Positions 1-6,166 are shown, counted from the stretch's first letter. The stretch: DNA of 6,166 nucleotides from Flavihumibacter sp. (GCA_025455285.1 JALOMU010000344.1:1-6166); one strand, 5' to 3'. The notes: generated by a model not told the origin, from the letters alone. Made by a program: numbers and translations.

Positions 1-807
1 ATGACTGGTATACGTAGTGATAGGTTGCCCGGTGGCACTTCTTGCAAGCAATCGGGTAAATACACCCAGGTGTTCAGCTTTGGGAATGATTTTTTCAAAT
101 CCCATACAGGCGATATGAATCCGGGCTGCATGTGCCCCCATATCCGCATTGCCTTCATTGGTACAAACTACAATACCACCTGTTTCGGCAATCGCGAAAT
201 TGACACCCGTGATGGCAATATCCGACTGAATAAATTTTTCCCGGAGATGCAGGCGGGCTGCATGTGTCAGATACTGCGGATCATTATTCCCTTTTTCTGT
301 TCCCAGGTGTTCATGAAATGTATTACTGACATCTTCCTTCTTAAGATGAATAGCCGGTAATACAATATGGCTGGGCGCTTCTTCCCTGAACTGTACGATC
401 CGTTCACCCAGGTCGGTATCAACTACATCAATGCCTTTACCCTGCAGGTAAGGGTTGAGGTGACATTCTTCCGTGAGCATGCTCTTGCTCTTGACGATGC
501 GGTCAACACCGGCCTTTTGTAGAATTTCGTAAATAATCCGGTTGTGTTCTTCGGCATCTGTCGCCCAATGAACAAACACTCCGTTTGCCAGTGCATTTTT
601 TTCAAACTCCAGCAGGTAGGCATGCAGATTCGACAAGGTATGATCCTTTATGTCGGATGCCCATTGCCGAAGTTGTTCCCATTCAGGCAGGGTATTGGCA
701 GCACGGTCCCGCTTCTGACGAACCCACCAAAGCGTTTGATCATGCCAGTTAGTACGTGGTTCATCCGCATTGAATTGTTCGGCTAATTGTGCGTGACGGC
801 TACTCAT
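1..807 (-). CDS. lutB: Lactate utilization protein B, N-terminal part (LUD domain), cut by the window edge
   Basis: Subunit of the cytoplasmic LutABC iron-sulfur complex that oxidises L-lactate to pyruvate. Reading leftward from the ATG at 807-805, the frame is open for 269 codons to base 1 with no stop, so the gene continues off the window. The visible part is the LUD domain. Family-typical stretches are WWVRQKRDRAANTLPEWEQL (about residues 27-46), KSKSMLTEECHLN (106-118), VVDTDLGERIVQ (128-139), HIVLPAIHLKKEDVS (147-161) and TGVNFAIAETGGIVVCTNEG (200-219). Full-length relatives have roughly 450-480 residues and carry a C-terminal ferredoxin-like 4Fe-4S region, which lies outside this window. 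The start overlaps the end of lutA by 8 bases (ATGAGTAG), which points to one transcript and translational coupling. No Shine-Dalgarno sequence precedes it. LutB identity is firm from recalled family motifs; lactate as substrate is family knowledge. Confidence 0.93.
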   Translation of the reverse strand, partial: MSSRHAQLAEQFNADEPRTNWHDQTLWWVRQKRDRAANTLPEWEQLRQWASDIKDHTLSNLHAYLLEFEKNALANGVFVHWATDAEEHNRIIYEILQKAGVDRIVKSKSMLTEECHLNPYLQGKGIDVVDTDLGERIVQFREEAPSHIVLPAIHLKKEDVSNTFHEHLGTEKGNNDPQYLTHAARLHLREKFIQSDIAITGVNFAIAETGGIVVCTNEGNADMGAHAARIHIACMGFEKIIPKAEHLGVFTRLLARSATGQPITTYTSH

Positions 808-1552
808 ATCCGGCATTTAAAATTTCAGCAATATGCATTACTCTAACCGGACTTTTTTTGCGTTTTAGAATACCTTCCAGGTGCATCAAACAGCTCATAT
901 CAACTCCGGTCAGAATTTCCACCTGGTTTTGTTCATGTTCCCTGATCCGGTCCTTCCCCATTTTTACACTAACCGCTTCTTCAAACACACAGAACGTACC
1001 ACCAAAACCACAACACTCATCCGATCGTTCCGGTACTACTAATTCAAGTCCGTTGATTCGCTGCAACAAATCCGCGGGCTTTGAAAAAACCGGTGCTACC
1101 AACTCAGACATAGAAGAAAGATGCAGGCCACGTTGCCCATGACAGGAATTGTGTAAACCGACACGGTGTGGAAAGGATCCTTTGAAGCTGGTCAGTTTTA
1201 ATACATCTGTGAGGAATTCAGTCAGCTCATAGATGCGCTGTTGAATCCGCGTCGCTTTATCTGGAAACTGTTCACTGTGGAGGTGTTCTTTAATATGAAG
1301 GGTGCAGCTTCCGGAAGGACAAACAATATAATCCAGTTCATCAAAATTCTGAATGAAATTAGCATCACAACCTTTTGACAGGCTGGCAAAACCACTATTG
1401 GCCATTGGCTGACCGCAACAGGTTTGGTTTAAGGGAACCACCACTTTACAGCCCAGTTTCTCCAACAGTTGCAGGCTTGCAATGGCCACCTGGGGGTAAA
1501 ACTGGTCTATATAACAGGGAACGAATAGGCCAACCGTGGACATGGAAAACAT
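800..1552 (-). CDS. lutA: Lactate utilization protein A (CCG-domain Fe-S oxidoreductase subunit)
   Basis: Small subunit of the L-lactate-oxidising LutABC complex, related to YkgE and to the cysteine-rich subunits of glycolate oxidase and heterodisulfide reductase. The 250 residues hold two cysteine-rich CCG domains. The first has Cys13 (VPCYIDQFYP), Cys45-Cys46-Gly47 (NQTCCGQPMANSG) and Cys79/Cys83 (CPSGSC). The second has Cys137-His138 (NSCHGQRG), Cys180-Cys181-Gly182 (DECCGFGGTFCV, with Cys188) and Cys221 (CLMHLEG). All cluster-ligand cysteines expected of the family seem present and the length is normal (about 240-250). Two starts are possible: ATG at 1552-1550, preceded by the A-rich GCTAAA, and ATG at 1543-1541, which gives MSTVGLFVPCYID and matches the usual family N-terminus better. 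I kept the longer form. The stop overlaps lutB. A 65-base gap holding an inverted repeat separates it from the MpaB-type gene upstream. Confidence 0.93.
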   Translation of the reverse strand: MFSMSTVGLFVPCYIDQFYPQVAIASLQLLEKLGCKVVVPLNQTCCGQPMANSGFASLSKGCDANFIQNFDELDYIVCPSGSCTLHIKEHLHSEQFPDKATRIQQRIYELTEFLTDVLKLTSFKGSFPHRVGLHNSCHGQRGLHLSSMSELVAPVFSKPADLLQRINGLELVVPERSDECCGFGGTFCVFEEAVSVKMGKDRIREHEQNQVEILTGVDMSCLMHLEGILKRKKSPVRVMHIAEILNAGYE

Positions 1553-1559
1553 TTTAGCA

Positions 1560-1587
1560 AAAATCTGAAGATATTGTTTCAGATTTT
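1560..1587. repeat. 10-bp perfect inverted repeat just upstream of lutA
   Basis: AAAATCTGAA at 1560-1569 is exactly mirrored by TTCAGATTTT at 1578-1587, with an 8-base spacer. It ends 8 bases before the first possible lutA ATG. On the lutA-coding strand the second arm runs into five T residues. It could be an operator for a dimeric regulator, a hairpin in the lutA leader, or a weak AT-rich intrinsic terminator of the MpaB-type gene. The stem has only three G/C pairs per arm, which makes a strong terminator unlikely. No regulator gene lies in the window to say which. Confidence 0.6.
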
Positions 1588-1607
1588 ATTTAATTTTTAT
1601 CCGATGC

Positions 1608-1615
1608 TAAAGGTA
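1608..1615 (-). promoter_or_regulatory. Possible -7 box (TACCTTTA) of a lutAB promoter
   Basis: On the minus strand, TACCTTTA differs at one position from the Bacteroidetes -7 consensus TAnnTTTG. It lies 55 bases before the first lutA ATG and overlaps the end of the upstream gene only in its non-coding flank. Transcription would begin near base 1600, placing the 1560-1587 inverted repeat inside the leader. I see no convincing TTG-type -33 element at the right distance, so this is weak. Confidence 0.3.
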
Positions 1616-1617
1616 AA

Positions 1618-2388
1618 TTATCTGACAGGTGGAACTACATCCAGCCCCTGGATCTGCTCCTGGTAAGCCCCGGGTAGTAATATTTTTTTGAGCATCCAGT
1701 CCATTTTCATAAGCCGGCTGATTTTGTACAAGGGAACAACAGGTGAAAGCAATGAAAAATCACTGAACTGTAATAATTCCTTTACCTGTTGTGGCACTAC
1801 CAGTTTTTGTGCTTCAATTAATACGCGAAACCGCATATTACCTAAATGCTTTCGGTATTGCTTGAAAAGATCTTCAGTAAAATGCGTTTTCTCCAGATCC
1901 TGAACCAGGTGACTCTCCCGCACCGGTAACCATTCCTGATAGGTTGCAGGAAGTTCTTTTACACCCATGCGTGATCCCATCCTGTAAAAAACATCATACA
2001 CTTCCTGCTTTTCATCATCTGTAAGTTTCCGCTCCAGCAATTCGTAGGCAGCAATCGAATAATAAATCAGCATAAACAATACATCGCGGTAAGACCAATC
2101 GGGAATCTGGCTTCCCCGTTTTTTCTCGAGACCAGCATGAATTGCAGCCATGATATCAATAGCCTTGTGCGCCTCCACGGTTGGAGTAAAAACGATCTTA
2201 CGGGCATACTCAACCGTAGAAAACAATCGCCCGATCGGATCCGAAGGTAATTTACCGGTATAGTATAACCAGTCCACCGCTTTATTGAGTGCAAACTCAG
2301 CCGCAGCGCCTGCAAATATGAACAATATAGTATCACTCTTACCCCAGATCTTCCTTACAATGGAGTCCTCTGCCACAAAAAATTCCAT
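1618..2388 (-). CDS. MpaB-type putative haem oxygenase (DUF2236 family)
   Basis: A 256-residue protein of the oxygenase MpaB / rubber-oxygenase-like family (DUF2236, PF09995). Members include the latex-clearing protein Lcp and fungal MpaB, which cleave carbon-carbon double bonds with b-type haem; most bacterial members have no known substrate. Visible hallmarks: an N-terminal helix with small residues (DTILFIFAGAAAEFALNKAV, 19-38), RLFST (54-58), and AAIHAGLE (81-88). Arg54, Thr58 and His84 fit the Arg-x3-Thr and axial histidine reported for Lcp, by my own unaided alignment. The middle (WSYRDVLFMLIYYSIAAYELL, from 98) and the LPATYQEWLPVRE block (147-158) follow family order, although the WVH motif common at this middle position reads MLI or LIY here. 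No signal peptide is seen, so it is probably cytoplasmic or membrane-associated. It points the same way as lutA and starts 74 bases from the divergent peptidase gene. Family call good; substrate unknown. Confidence 0.8.
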   Translation of the reverse strand: MEFFVAEDSIVRKIWGKSDTILFIFAGAAAEFALNKAVDWLYYTGKLPSDPIGRLFSTVEYARKIVFTPTVEAHKAIDIMAAIHAGLEKKRGSQIPDWSYRDVLFMLIYYSIAAYELLERKLTDDEKQEVYDVFYRMGSRMGVKELPATYQEWLPVRESHLVQDLEKTHFTEDLFKQYRKHLGNMRFRVLIEAQKLVVPQQVKELLQFSDFSLLSPVVPLYKISRLMKMDWMLKKILLPGAYQEQIQGLDVVPPVR

Positions 2389-2405
2389 GGAGAAACTGAT
2401 TTCTA

Positions 2406-2413
2406 CTAAGGTA
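2406..2413 (-). promoter_or_regulatory. Possible -7 box (TACCTTAG) for the MpaB-type gene
   Basis: On the minus strand, TACCTTAG ends 17 bases before the ATG at 2388 and differs from the Bacteroidetes consensus TAnnTTTG at one position. A sister box on the other strand (2437-2444) serves the divergent peptidase gene and has the same TAnCTTAG form. No clear -33 element is visible, so the call rests on the -7 box and its position. Confidence 0.4.
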
Positions 2414-2436
2414 AGTTATAACAGGTATTCATCCCC

Positions 2437-2444
2437 TATCTTAG
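2437..2444 (+). promoter_or_regulatory. Possible -7 box (TATCTTAG) for the S9 peptidase gene
   Basis: TATCTTAG followed by C resembles TATCTTTGC, a frequent form of the -7 element in Bacteroidetes, with one mismatch. It ends 18 bases before the ATG at 2463, which predicts a very short leader of about a dozen bases. A GTTA at 2415-2418, 18 bases upstream, might stand in for the TTG-type -33 box but is a poor match. Confidence 0.4.
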
Positions 2445-2462
2445 CAGTTAAAGTCGAATGGC

Positions 2463-4826
2463 ATGAAAAAAATCGCTATTGTTTTTTTGCTTTTCCTATC
2501 CACTGGTTTATATGCACAAAACCGACTGGGAAAGCTGACCATTGATAAAATTATGGCAGATCCCAAATGGATCGGAACTTCGCCATCCAACCTGCAATGG
2601 AGTGCAGATGGTTCGATCCTGTATTTTGAATGGAATCCGGAAAATTCAGCAGCCGATTCGACTTATTTTATCACAAAGGAAAATCGTACTCCACAAAAAC
2701 TGGCTAGCCCAAGGAAGAACGAAATTCTCTACCATCGTAACCTGGTTTTTAACCTGTCTCGCAGTCAGGCCCTCTATCAAAAAGATGGTGATATTTTTCT
2801 AATGGATACCAAAACAGGAAAAACCAGGCAGATAACACAAACAGTTGCCTCCGAAATGAATCCGGTTTTTTCTTTCAATGAAAAGAGGATCGTTTTTCAA
2901 CTGCAGCAGGACCTATATGCCTGGGATCCGCTGCAACAGCTGATCAGCGTTCAGAAAACCACCCCTGCAGAAAACAAACATCGTTCGGGGTCCCAGGAGG
3001 AATGGTTAAAAAAAGATCAGTTGGAATGGATGGAAGTTATCCGGGAACGTAAAGAAAAGAAAGAAGCTACCGAAGCCTTTACAAAATCTTTGACAAAGCC
3101 AAAACAGGTTCGGCAACTGTATACCGGCGATAAAATGATGCGCAATCTACAGATCAGTTCAGATGGTCGTTATATCAGTTATACACTTTTCAAACCGGAT
3201 CAGAACGGCAAGCGAACAATCGTTCCCAACTATGTTACTGAAACAGGTTTTACGGAAGATATTGCGGCAAGAACCAAAGTAGGCATCCCATCGGGAACCA
3301 GTGAATTATTTGTATACGATCGGGAAAAAGACAGTCTTCATACCGTTTCAGTGGATTCAATTCCGGGTATTGAAGATCTTCCGGACTATTTGAAAGATTA
3401 TCCGTCCAGGTTGTCAGCCGCGAAAAAAACAAAACGCCTGCTTTCCATTGGCCGGCTGAGCTGGTCGCCTTCCGGTAGCAATGCTATAGTTGAAATCTAT
3501 TCACAGGATAACAAGGACAGATGGATCATGCAATTGATTCCATCGGAAGGAAAATTGAAACTTGTAGACCGGCAACGGGACGAAGCCTGGATTGGCGGCC
3601 CCGGTATTGGAAGTTTTGGTGCATCCGCCGGTTGGATCAATGAAAATGAATACTGGTTCCAATCGGAAGCTACCGGATTTTCACATCTTTATCACTACAA
3701 TATTCAAACCGGTAAAAAAACAGCACTTACACAAGGGAGTTATGAAGTACAGTCTGTACAGTTATCAAAAGACGGAAAGCATTTCTTCCTTACCACAAAC
3801 GAAGTTCATCCGGGGGAAAAACAATTTTATCGGTTATCCGTTACCGGTGGAAAACCGGAACGCCTCACACAGCTTACAGGTGCTAACCAGGTGGTGGTAT
3901 CTCCTGATGAAAAACAGCTGGCTATTTTGTATTCCTATTCGAACAAACCCTGGGAACTATATCTGCAGGATAACAATCCGAAAGCCAATGCGCAACAGAT
4001 CACCAATAAGGGGCAATCTGAATTCTTTGCCTCTTATTCCTGGCGCGATCCGGAGCTGGTACAGGTTCCGGCTGCAGATGGAGCAATGGTTCCTGCCAGA
4101 TTCTATCGTCCGGCAAATCCTGATCCTTCCAAGCCGGCCGTAATCTTTGTTCATGGGGCAGGGTATTTGCAAAATGCGCACAAATGGTGGAGCAGTTATT
4201 TCAGAGAATATATGTTTCATAACATGTTGGCCGACCAGGGATACTATGTGCTGGATATGGATTACAGGGGAAGTGCAGGGTATGGCCGAGATTGGCGGAC
4301 TGCCATCTATCGTCACATGGGTGGTAAGGATCTGACTGATCATATCGACGGAGCAAAATGGCTGGCAAAAGAACATGGAGTGGATGCCAAACGGATTGGG
4401 ATTTATGGCGGATCCTATGGGGGGTTCATCACGCTGATGGGGTTGTTTAACTCTCCGGGTACCTTTGCAGCAGGTGCAGCGCTTCGCCCTGTTACCGACT
4501 GGGCACATTATAACCATGGATACACTTCCAATATTCTAAACACGCCTGTTGAAGACAGCATTGCCTACAGAAGGAGTTCACCCATCTATTTCGCAGCCGG
4601 CTTACAGGACCACCTGTTGATTTGCCATGGTATGGTGGATGTCAATGTACATTTTCAGGATGTAGTGCGCCTCAATCAACGGCTTATCGAATTAGGCAAA
4701 GAAAACTGGCAGGTAGCCCTGTATCCGATGGAGGATCATGGATTCGTTGAACCCTCTAGCTGGGCCGATGAATACAAACGAATCTTGAACCTGTTTGAAA
4801 CGATTCTAAAGAGAAGAACTAACTGA
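2463..4826 (+). CDS. Secreted S9-family serine peptidase, DPP-IV-like architecture
   Basis: An exported prolyl-oligopeptidase-type enzyme of 787 residues that probably trims peptides in the periplasm or at the cell surface. Residues 1-18 (MKKIAIVFLLFLSTGLYA) form a Sec signal peptide, with likely cleavage before Gln19. Roughly 95-500 is a beta-propeller of the DPPIV_N type, with repeats such as ISSDGRYISY (231), LSWSPSGSN (332) and VSPDEKQLAILY (479). From about 535 to the end lies an alpha/beta-hydrolase domain. The triad is visible: Ser651 in YGGSYGGF, Asp726 in HGMVDVNVHFQD, His759 in MEDHGF. DYRGSAGYG (600-608) is also typical. His564 in VHGAGY sits where DPP-IV has its oxyanion tyrosine, and the Glu-Glu pair that binds the substrate amino terminus is not evident; a charged helix-like segment (179-216) occupies that region. 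I therefore leave specificity open. The gene is divergent from the MpaB-type gene and convergent with the kinase, so it is likely its own unit. Confidence 0.92.
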   Translation: MKKIAIVFLLFLSTGLYAQNRLGKLTIDKIMADPKWIGTSPSNLQWSADGSILYFEWNPENSAADSTYFITKENRTPQKLASPRKNEILYHRNLVFNLSRSQALYQKDGDIFLMDTKTGKTRQITQTVASEMNPVFSFNEKRIVFQLQQDLYAWDPLQQLISVQKTTPAENKHRSGSQEEWLKKDQLEWMEVIRERKEKKEATEAFTKSLTKPKQVRQLYTGDKMMRNLQISSDGRYISYTLFKPDQNGKRTIVPNYVTETGFTEDIAARTKVGIPSGTSELFVYDREKDSLHTVSVDSIPGIEDLPDYLKDYPSRLSAAKKTKRLLSIGRLSWSPSGSNAIVEIYSQDNKDRWIMQLIPSEGKLKLVDRQRDEAWIGGPGIGSFGASAGWINENEYWFQSEATGFSHLYHYNIQTGKKTALTQGSYEVQSVQLSKDGKHFFLTTNEVHPGEKQFYRLSVTGGKPERLTQLTGANQVVVSPDEKQLAILYSYSNKPWELYLQDNNPKANAQQITNKGQSEFFASYSWRDPELVQVPAADGAMVPARFYRPANPDPSKPAVIFVHGAGYLQNAHKWWSSYFREYMFHNMLADQGYYVLDMDYRGSAGYGRDWRTAIYRHMGGKDLTDHIDGAKWLAKEHGVDAKRIGIYGGSYGGFITLMGLFNSPGTFAAGAALRPVTDWAHYNHGYTSNILNTPVEDSIAYRRSSPIYFAAGLQDHLLICHGMVDVNVHFQDVVRLNQRLIELGKENWQVALYPMEDHGFVEPSSWADEYKRILNLFETILKRRTN

Positions 4827-6122
4827 ATCATTCACCAGCAGCAGCGCTCCCAGAGCAGCACCCTGCAAGCTTTCACCAAACTGAATAGTCAGTTTGGGAA
4901 ATGCTAGTTTAAGAAAGTGAATGAAGAGATCATTTTTCGCAAAACCACCTTCCAAAAAAAGAATATGAATATCTTCAGTAAGAACCAGTCGAATCGATAC
5001 TGCCTGTAAGGTTATCAGATCAAACATTAATTGGTGATAGGCCTCCGAAGCTGTAGCAAAGTCCTGTAAAGAACGATCGCGGAAGGCGAGCTGTTCAATC
5101 AGGGAGCCGGGGGCAGGTGTAAAGGACGATGGTATCGGAGTAAAGTTTTTATCAATTGTAGCCGATAAGATCTGCTCAACTGATAGTTGAAAATGATCGG
5201 CTATGCGTTTGACCTGGATTTCATGTTCATAGCCTCCAAAGAGCCGGCTTGCTTTCACTGGTTTGCCTTCGCAACTCATATAACAAAGACAATCCAAAGC
5301 CAACTCCTGAAGGGTGAGCGGATCTTCATTAAACGGATTCAATGTAATACACCAGGTGCCTGTAGAAAGCAATGTAAATTTTTTATCCGCCTGCTGAAGA
5401 TAGGGAACAAGAGCGGCGGAACTATCGTGCATGCCAATCCCACACCAGAAAGCCTGCCCCTTGTATCGAACCCGTTCTTTATAATTGGCAGGAAAAAGGG
5501 GAGCCAGTTTTTCTGTTAAGCCTTCCTGTTTTACCCATTTATGATAGTCTTGCTTTTCATAATCCCATAAACCCGTATGACAACCAATGCTGGTTGGATC
5601 TGAACTGTGAAGTCCGGTTAACAAATAAGAGCAATACTGCGGTAAATGAAGTGCGAAATTCACCTGTCGGAACAATTCCGGTTGTTCCATTTTCAACCGG
5701 TAAAGCTGTAGCCCGGAATTCAGACTTCCGAGGTAGGGCGAAGCAGTTTCCCGCGACCAGGATTCCTGTCCTCCATATTTTTCAAATAATGCATTTGCAA
5801 GTTCGTCAGGATATGGTTTTAAATAATTATAGAGTGGTGTTATTGGCTGACCGTTTTCATCCAGGTAAACGAGGCTTGCTCCATAGGCGGAGAAATTTAC
5901 TGCTTGAAGGTTCCAGCCAGGATTTTCTATAATTCTATCGATAGCTGAAAATATAAAGCGCCGAATCGCCAACAAATCATCACAGGGGAAACCATCTTCA
6001 TCGGTTAATTCCCCAATGCGTTCAGCATACTGATCAACTACCTGCTGTTGCTCATCAAATAACAACAGTTTCTTATTGGTTTTACCAATATCAAAAATAG
6101 CAGTTACAGCTATAGGAATCAT
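4806..6122 (-). CDS. FGGY-family carbohydrate kinase, rhamnulokinase/fuculokinase-like
   Basis: Cytoplasmic ATP-dependent sugar kinase of 438 residues, slightly shorter than typical FGGY kinases (about 450-500). The actin-like fold motifs occur in order. Phosphate-1 is FDIGKTNKKLLLFD (10-23), with Asp11 and Lys14. GIGMHDSSAALVPY (228-241) carries the likely catalytic base Asp233. Phosphate-2 is LLSTGTWCITLNPF (251-264). The adenosine motif is FLEGGFAKNDLF (389-400), and FGESLQGAALGALLL (415-429) closes the domain. FSAYGASLVYLDENG (77-91) and LYNYLKPYP (97-105) line the probable sugar site. General resemblance and the nearby lutAB suggest a 6-deoxy-ketose such as L-rhamnulose or L-fuculose, but substrate cannot be fixed from motifs alone, so no gene symbol is given. 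The ATG at 6122 puts the DIGKTN motif at the normal distance from the N-terminus. Its last 21 bases overlap the convergent peptidase gene. Confidence 0.88.
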   Translation of the reverse strand: MIPIAVTAIFDIGKTNKKLLLFDEQQQVVDQYAERIGELTDEDGFPCDDLLAIRRFIFSAIDRIIENPGWNLQAVNFSAYGASLVYLDENGQPITPLYNYLKPYPDELANALFEKYGGQESWSRETASPYLGSLNSGLQLYRLKMEQPELFRQVNFALHLPQYCSYLLTGLHSSDPTSIGCHTGLWDYEKQDYHKWVKQEGLTEKLAPLFPANYKERVRYKGQAFWCGIGMHDSSAALVPYLQQADKKFTLLSTGTWCITLNPFNEDPLTLQELALDCLCYMSCEGKPVKASRLFGGYEHEIQVKRIADHFQLSVEQILSATIDKNFTPIPSSFTPAPGSLIEQLAFRDRSLQDFATASEAYHQLMFDLITLQAVSIRLVLTEDIHILFLEGGFAKNDLFIHFLKLAFPKLTIQFGESLQGAALGALLLVNDSVSSSL

Positions 6123-6131
6123 GCACTTTAA

Positions 6132-6166
6132 TTATAGTCCGGTTGCTACCGTTTTTTCTCCTCTTT
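6132..6166 (-). CDS. Possible C-terminal tail of a gene upstream of the kinase
   Basis: On the minus strand a frame entering from the right edge reads RGEKTVATGL and closes with TAA at 6134-6132, 9 bases before the kinase ATG. That spacing would suit an operon with the kinase as the next gene. Only ten codons are visible, and a second frame (KEEKKR, stop TAG at 6148-6146) is equally open to the edge, so identity and even reality of the gene are unsure. Confidence 0.25.
   Translation of the reverse strand, partial: RGEKTVATGL

Noticed and set aside
1..360. Open plus-strand frame of 119 codons at the left edge
   Set aside because: It lies antisense to the clearly recognisable lutB LUD domain, is rich in Cys, Ile and Phe in the manner of shadow frames, and matches no family I know.
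2458..2466. Two-codon upstream frame ATG GCA TGA whose stop overlaps the peptidase ATG
   Set aside because: It could look like a translational coupling device, but such minimal frames are common by chance, and no Shine-Dalgarno sequence or other support is present.
3592..4143. Plus-strand open frame of 183 codons overlapping the peptidase gene
   Set aside because: It lies in another frame within the propeller-coding part and shows no domain-like pattern; the main frame is intact through the whole region, so this is not a frameshift remnant.
3957..4517. Minus-strand open frame of 186 codons inside the peptidase gene
   Set aside because: It is antisense to the catalytic domain of the S9 peptidase, including the GGSYGG region; its composition (many Ile, Cys, Pro, Arg) is that of a mirror of a conserved coding sequence.
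4838..4875. GC-rich AGCAGCAGCGCTCCCAGAGC stretch near the kinase 3' end, considered as a terminator or repeat
   Set aside because: Only a 4-bp GCTC/GAGC stem with a 3-base loop forms, no T-run follows, and the sequence encodes the conserved GAALGALLL end of the FGGY kinase.

Overview
The window looks like a piece of a Bacteroidetes chromosome, probably from the Chitinophagaceae or a close relative. This is inferred from protein character, from start codons preceded by A/T-rich DNA with no Shine-Dalgarno sequence, and from promoter-like boxes resembling the Bacteroidetes -7 consensus TAnnTTTG. Base composition looks fairly even and moderately AT-leaning. I see no transposase, tRNA, rRNA, CRISPR array or other obvious sign of a mobile element. 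Coding density is high, and no gene-free stretch exceeds about 75 bases.

Layout, left to right: (1) the first 269 codons of lutB on the minus strand, running off the left edge; (2) lutA on the minus strand, overlapping lutB by 8 bases; (3) a 65-base gap with a 10-bp inverted repeat just before lutA; (4) a minus-strand gene for an MpaB-type (DUF2236) putative haem oxygenase; (5) a 74-base divergent promoter region; (6) a plus-strand gene for a secreted S9-family serine peptidase of the dipeptidyl-peptidase IV architecture; (7) a minus-strand FGGY-family sugar kinase, convergent with the peptidase gene and sharing its last 21 bases; (8) 44 bases upstream of the kinase, where a reading frame closing 9 bases before the kinase ATG may be the tail of a further gene.

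How the genes may work together: LutA and LutB are parts of the iron-sulfur complex that oxidises L-lactate to pyruvate. The kinase resembles rhamnulose/fuculose kinases, whose downstream pathways produce lactaldehyde and then L-lactate. Kinase and lut genes share a strand and lie within 5 kb, so the region may be one edge of a 6-deoxysugar catabolic locus, interrupted by the peptidase and the MpaB-type gene. That link is inference: the isomerase, aldolase, transporter and lutC that would prove it are not in the window. Nothing here is clearly a new system. The points most worth a second look are the inverted repeat before lutA, the oxygenase gene directly upstream of lutAB, and the active-site differences of the peptidase from true DPP-IV.
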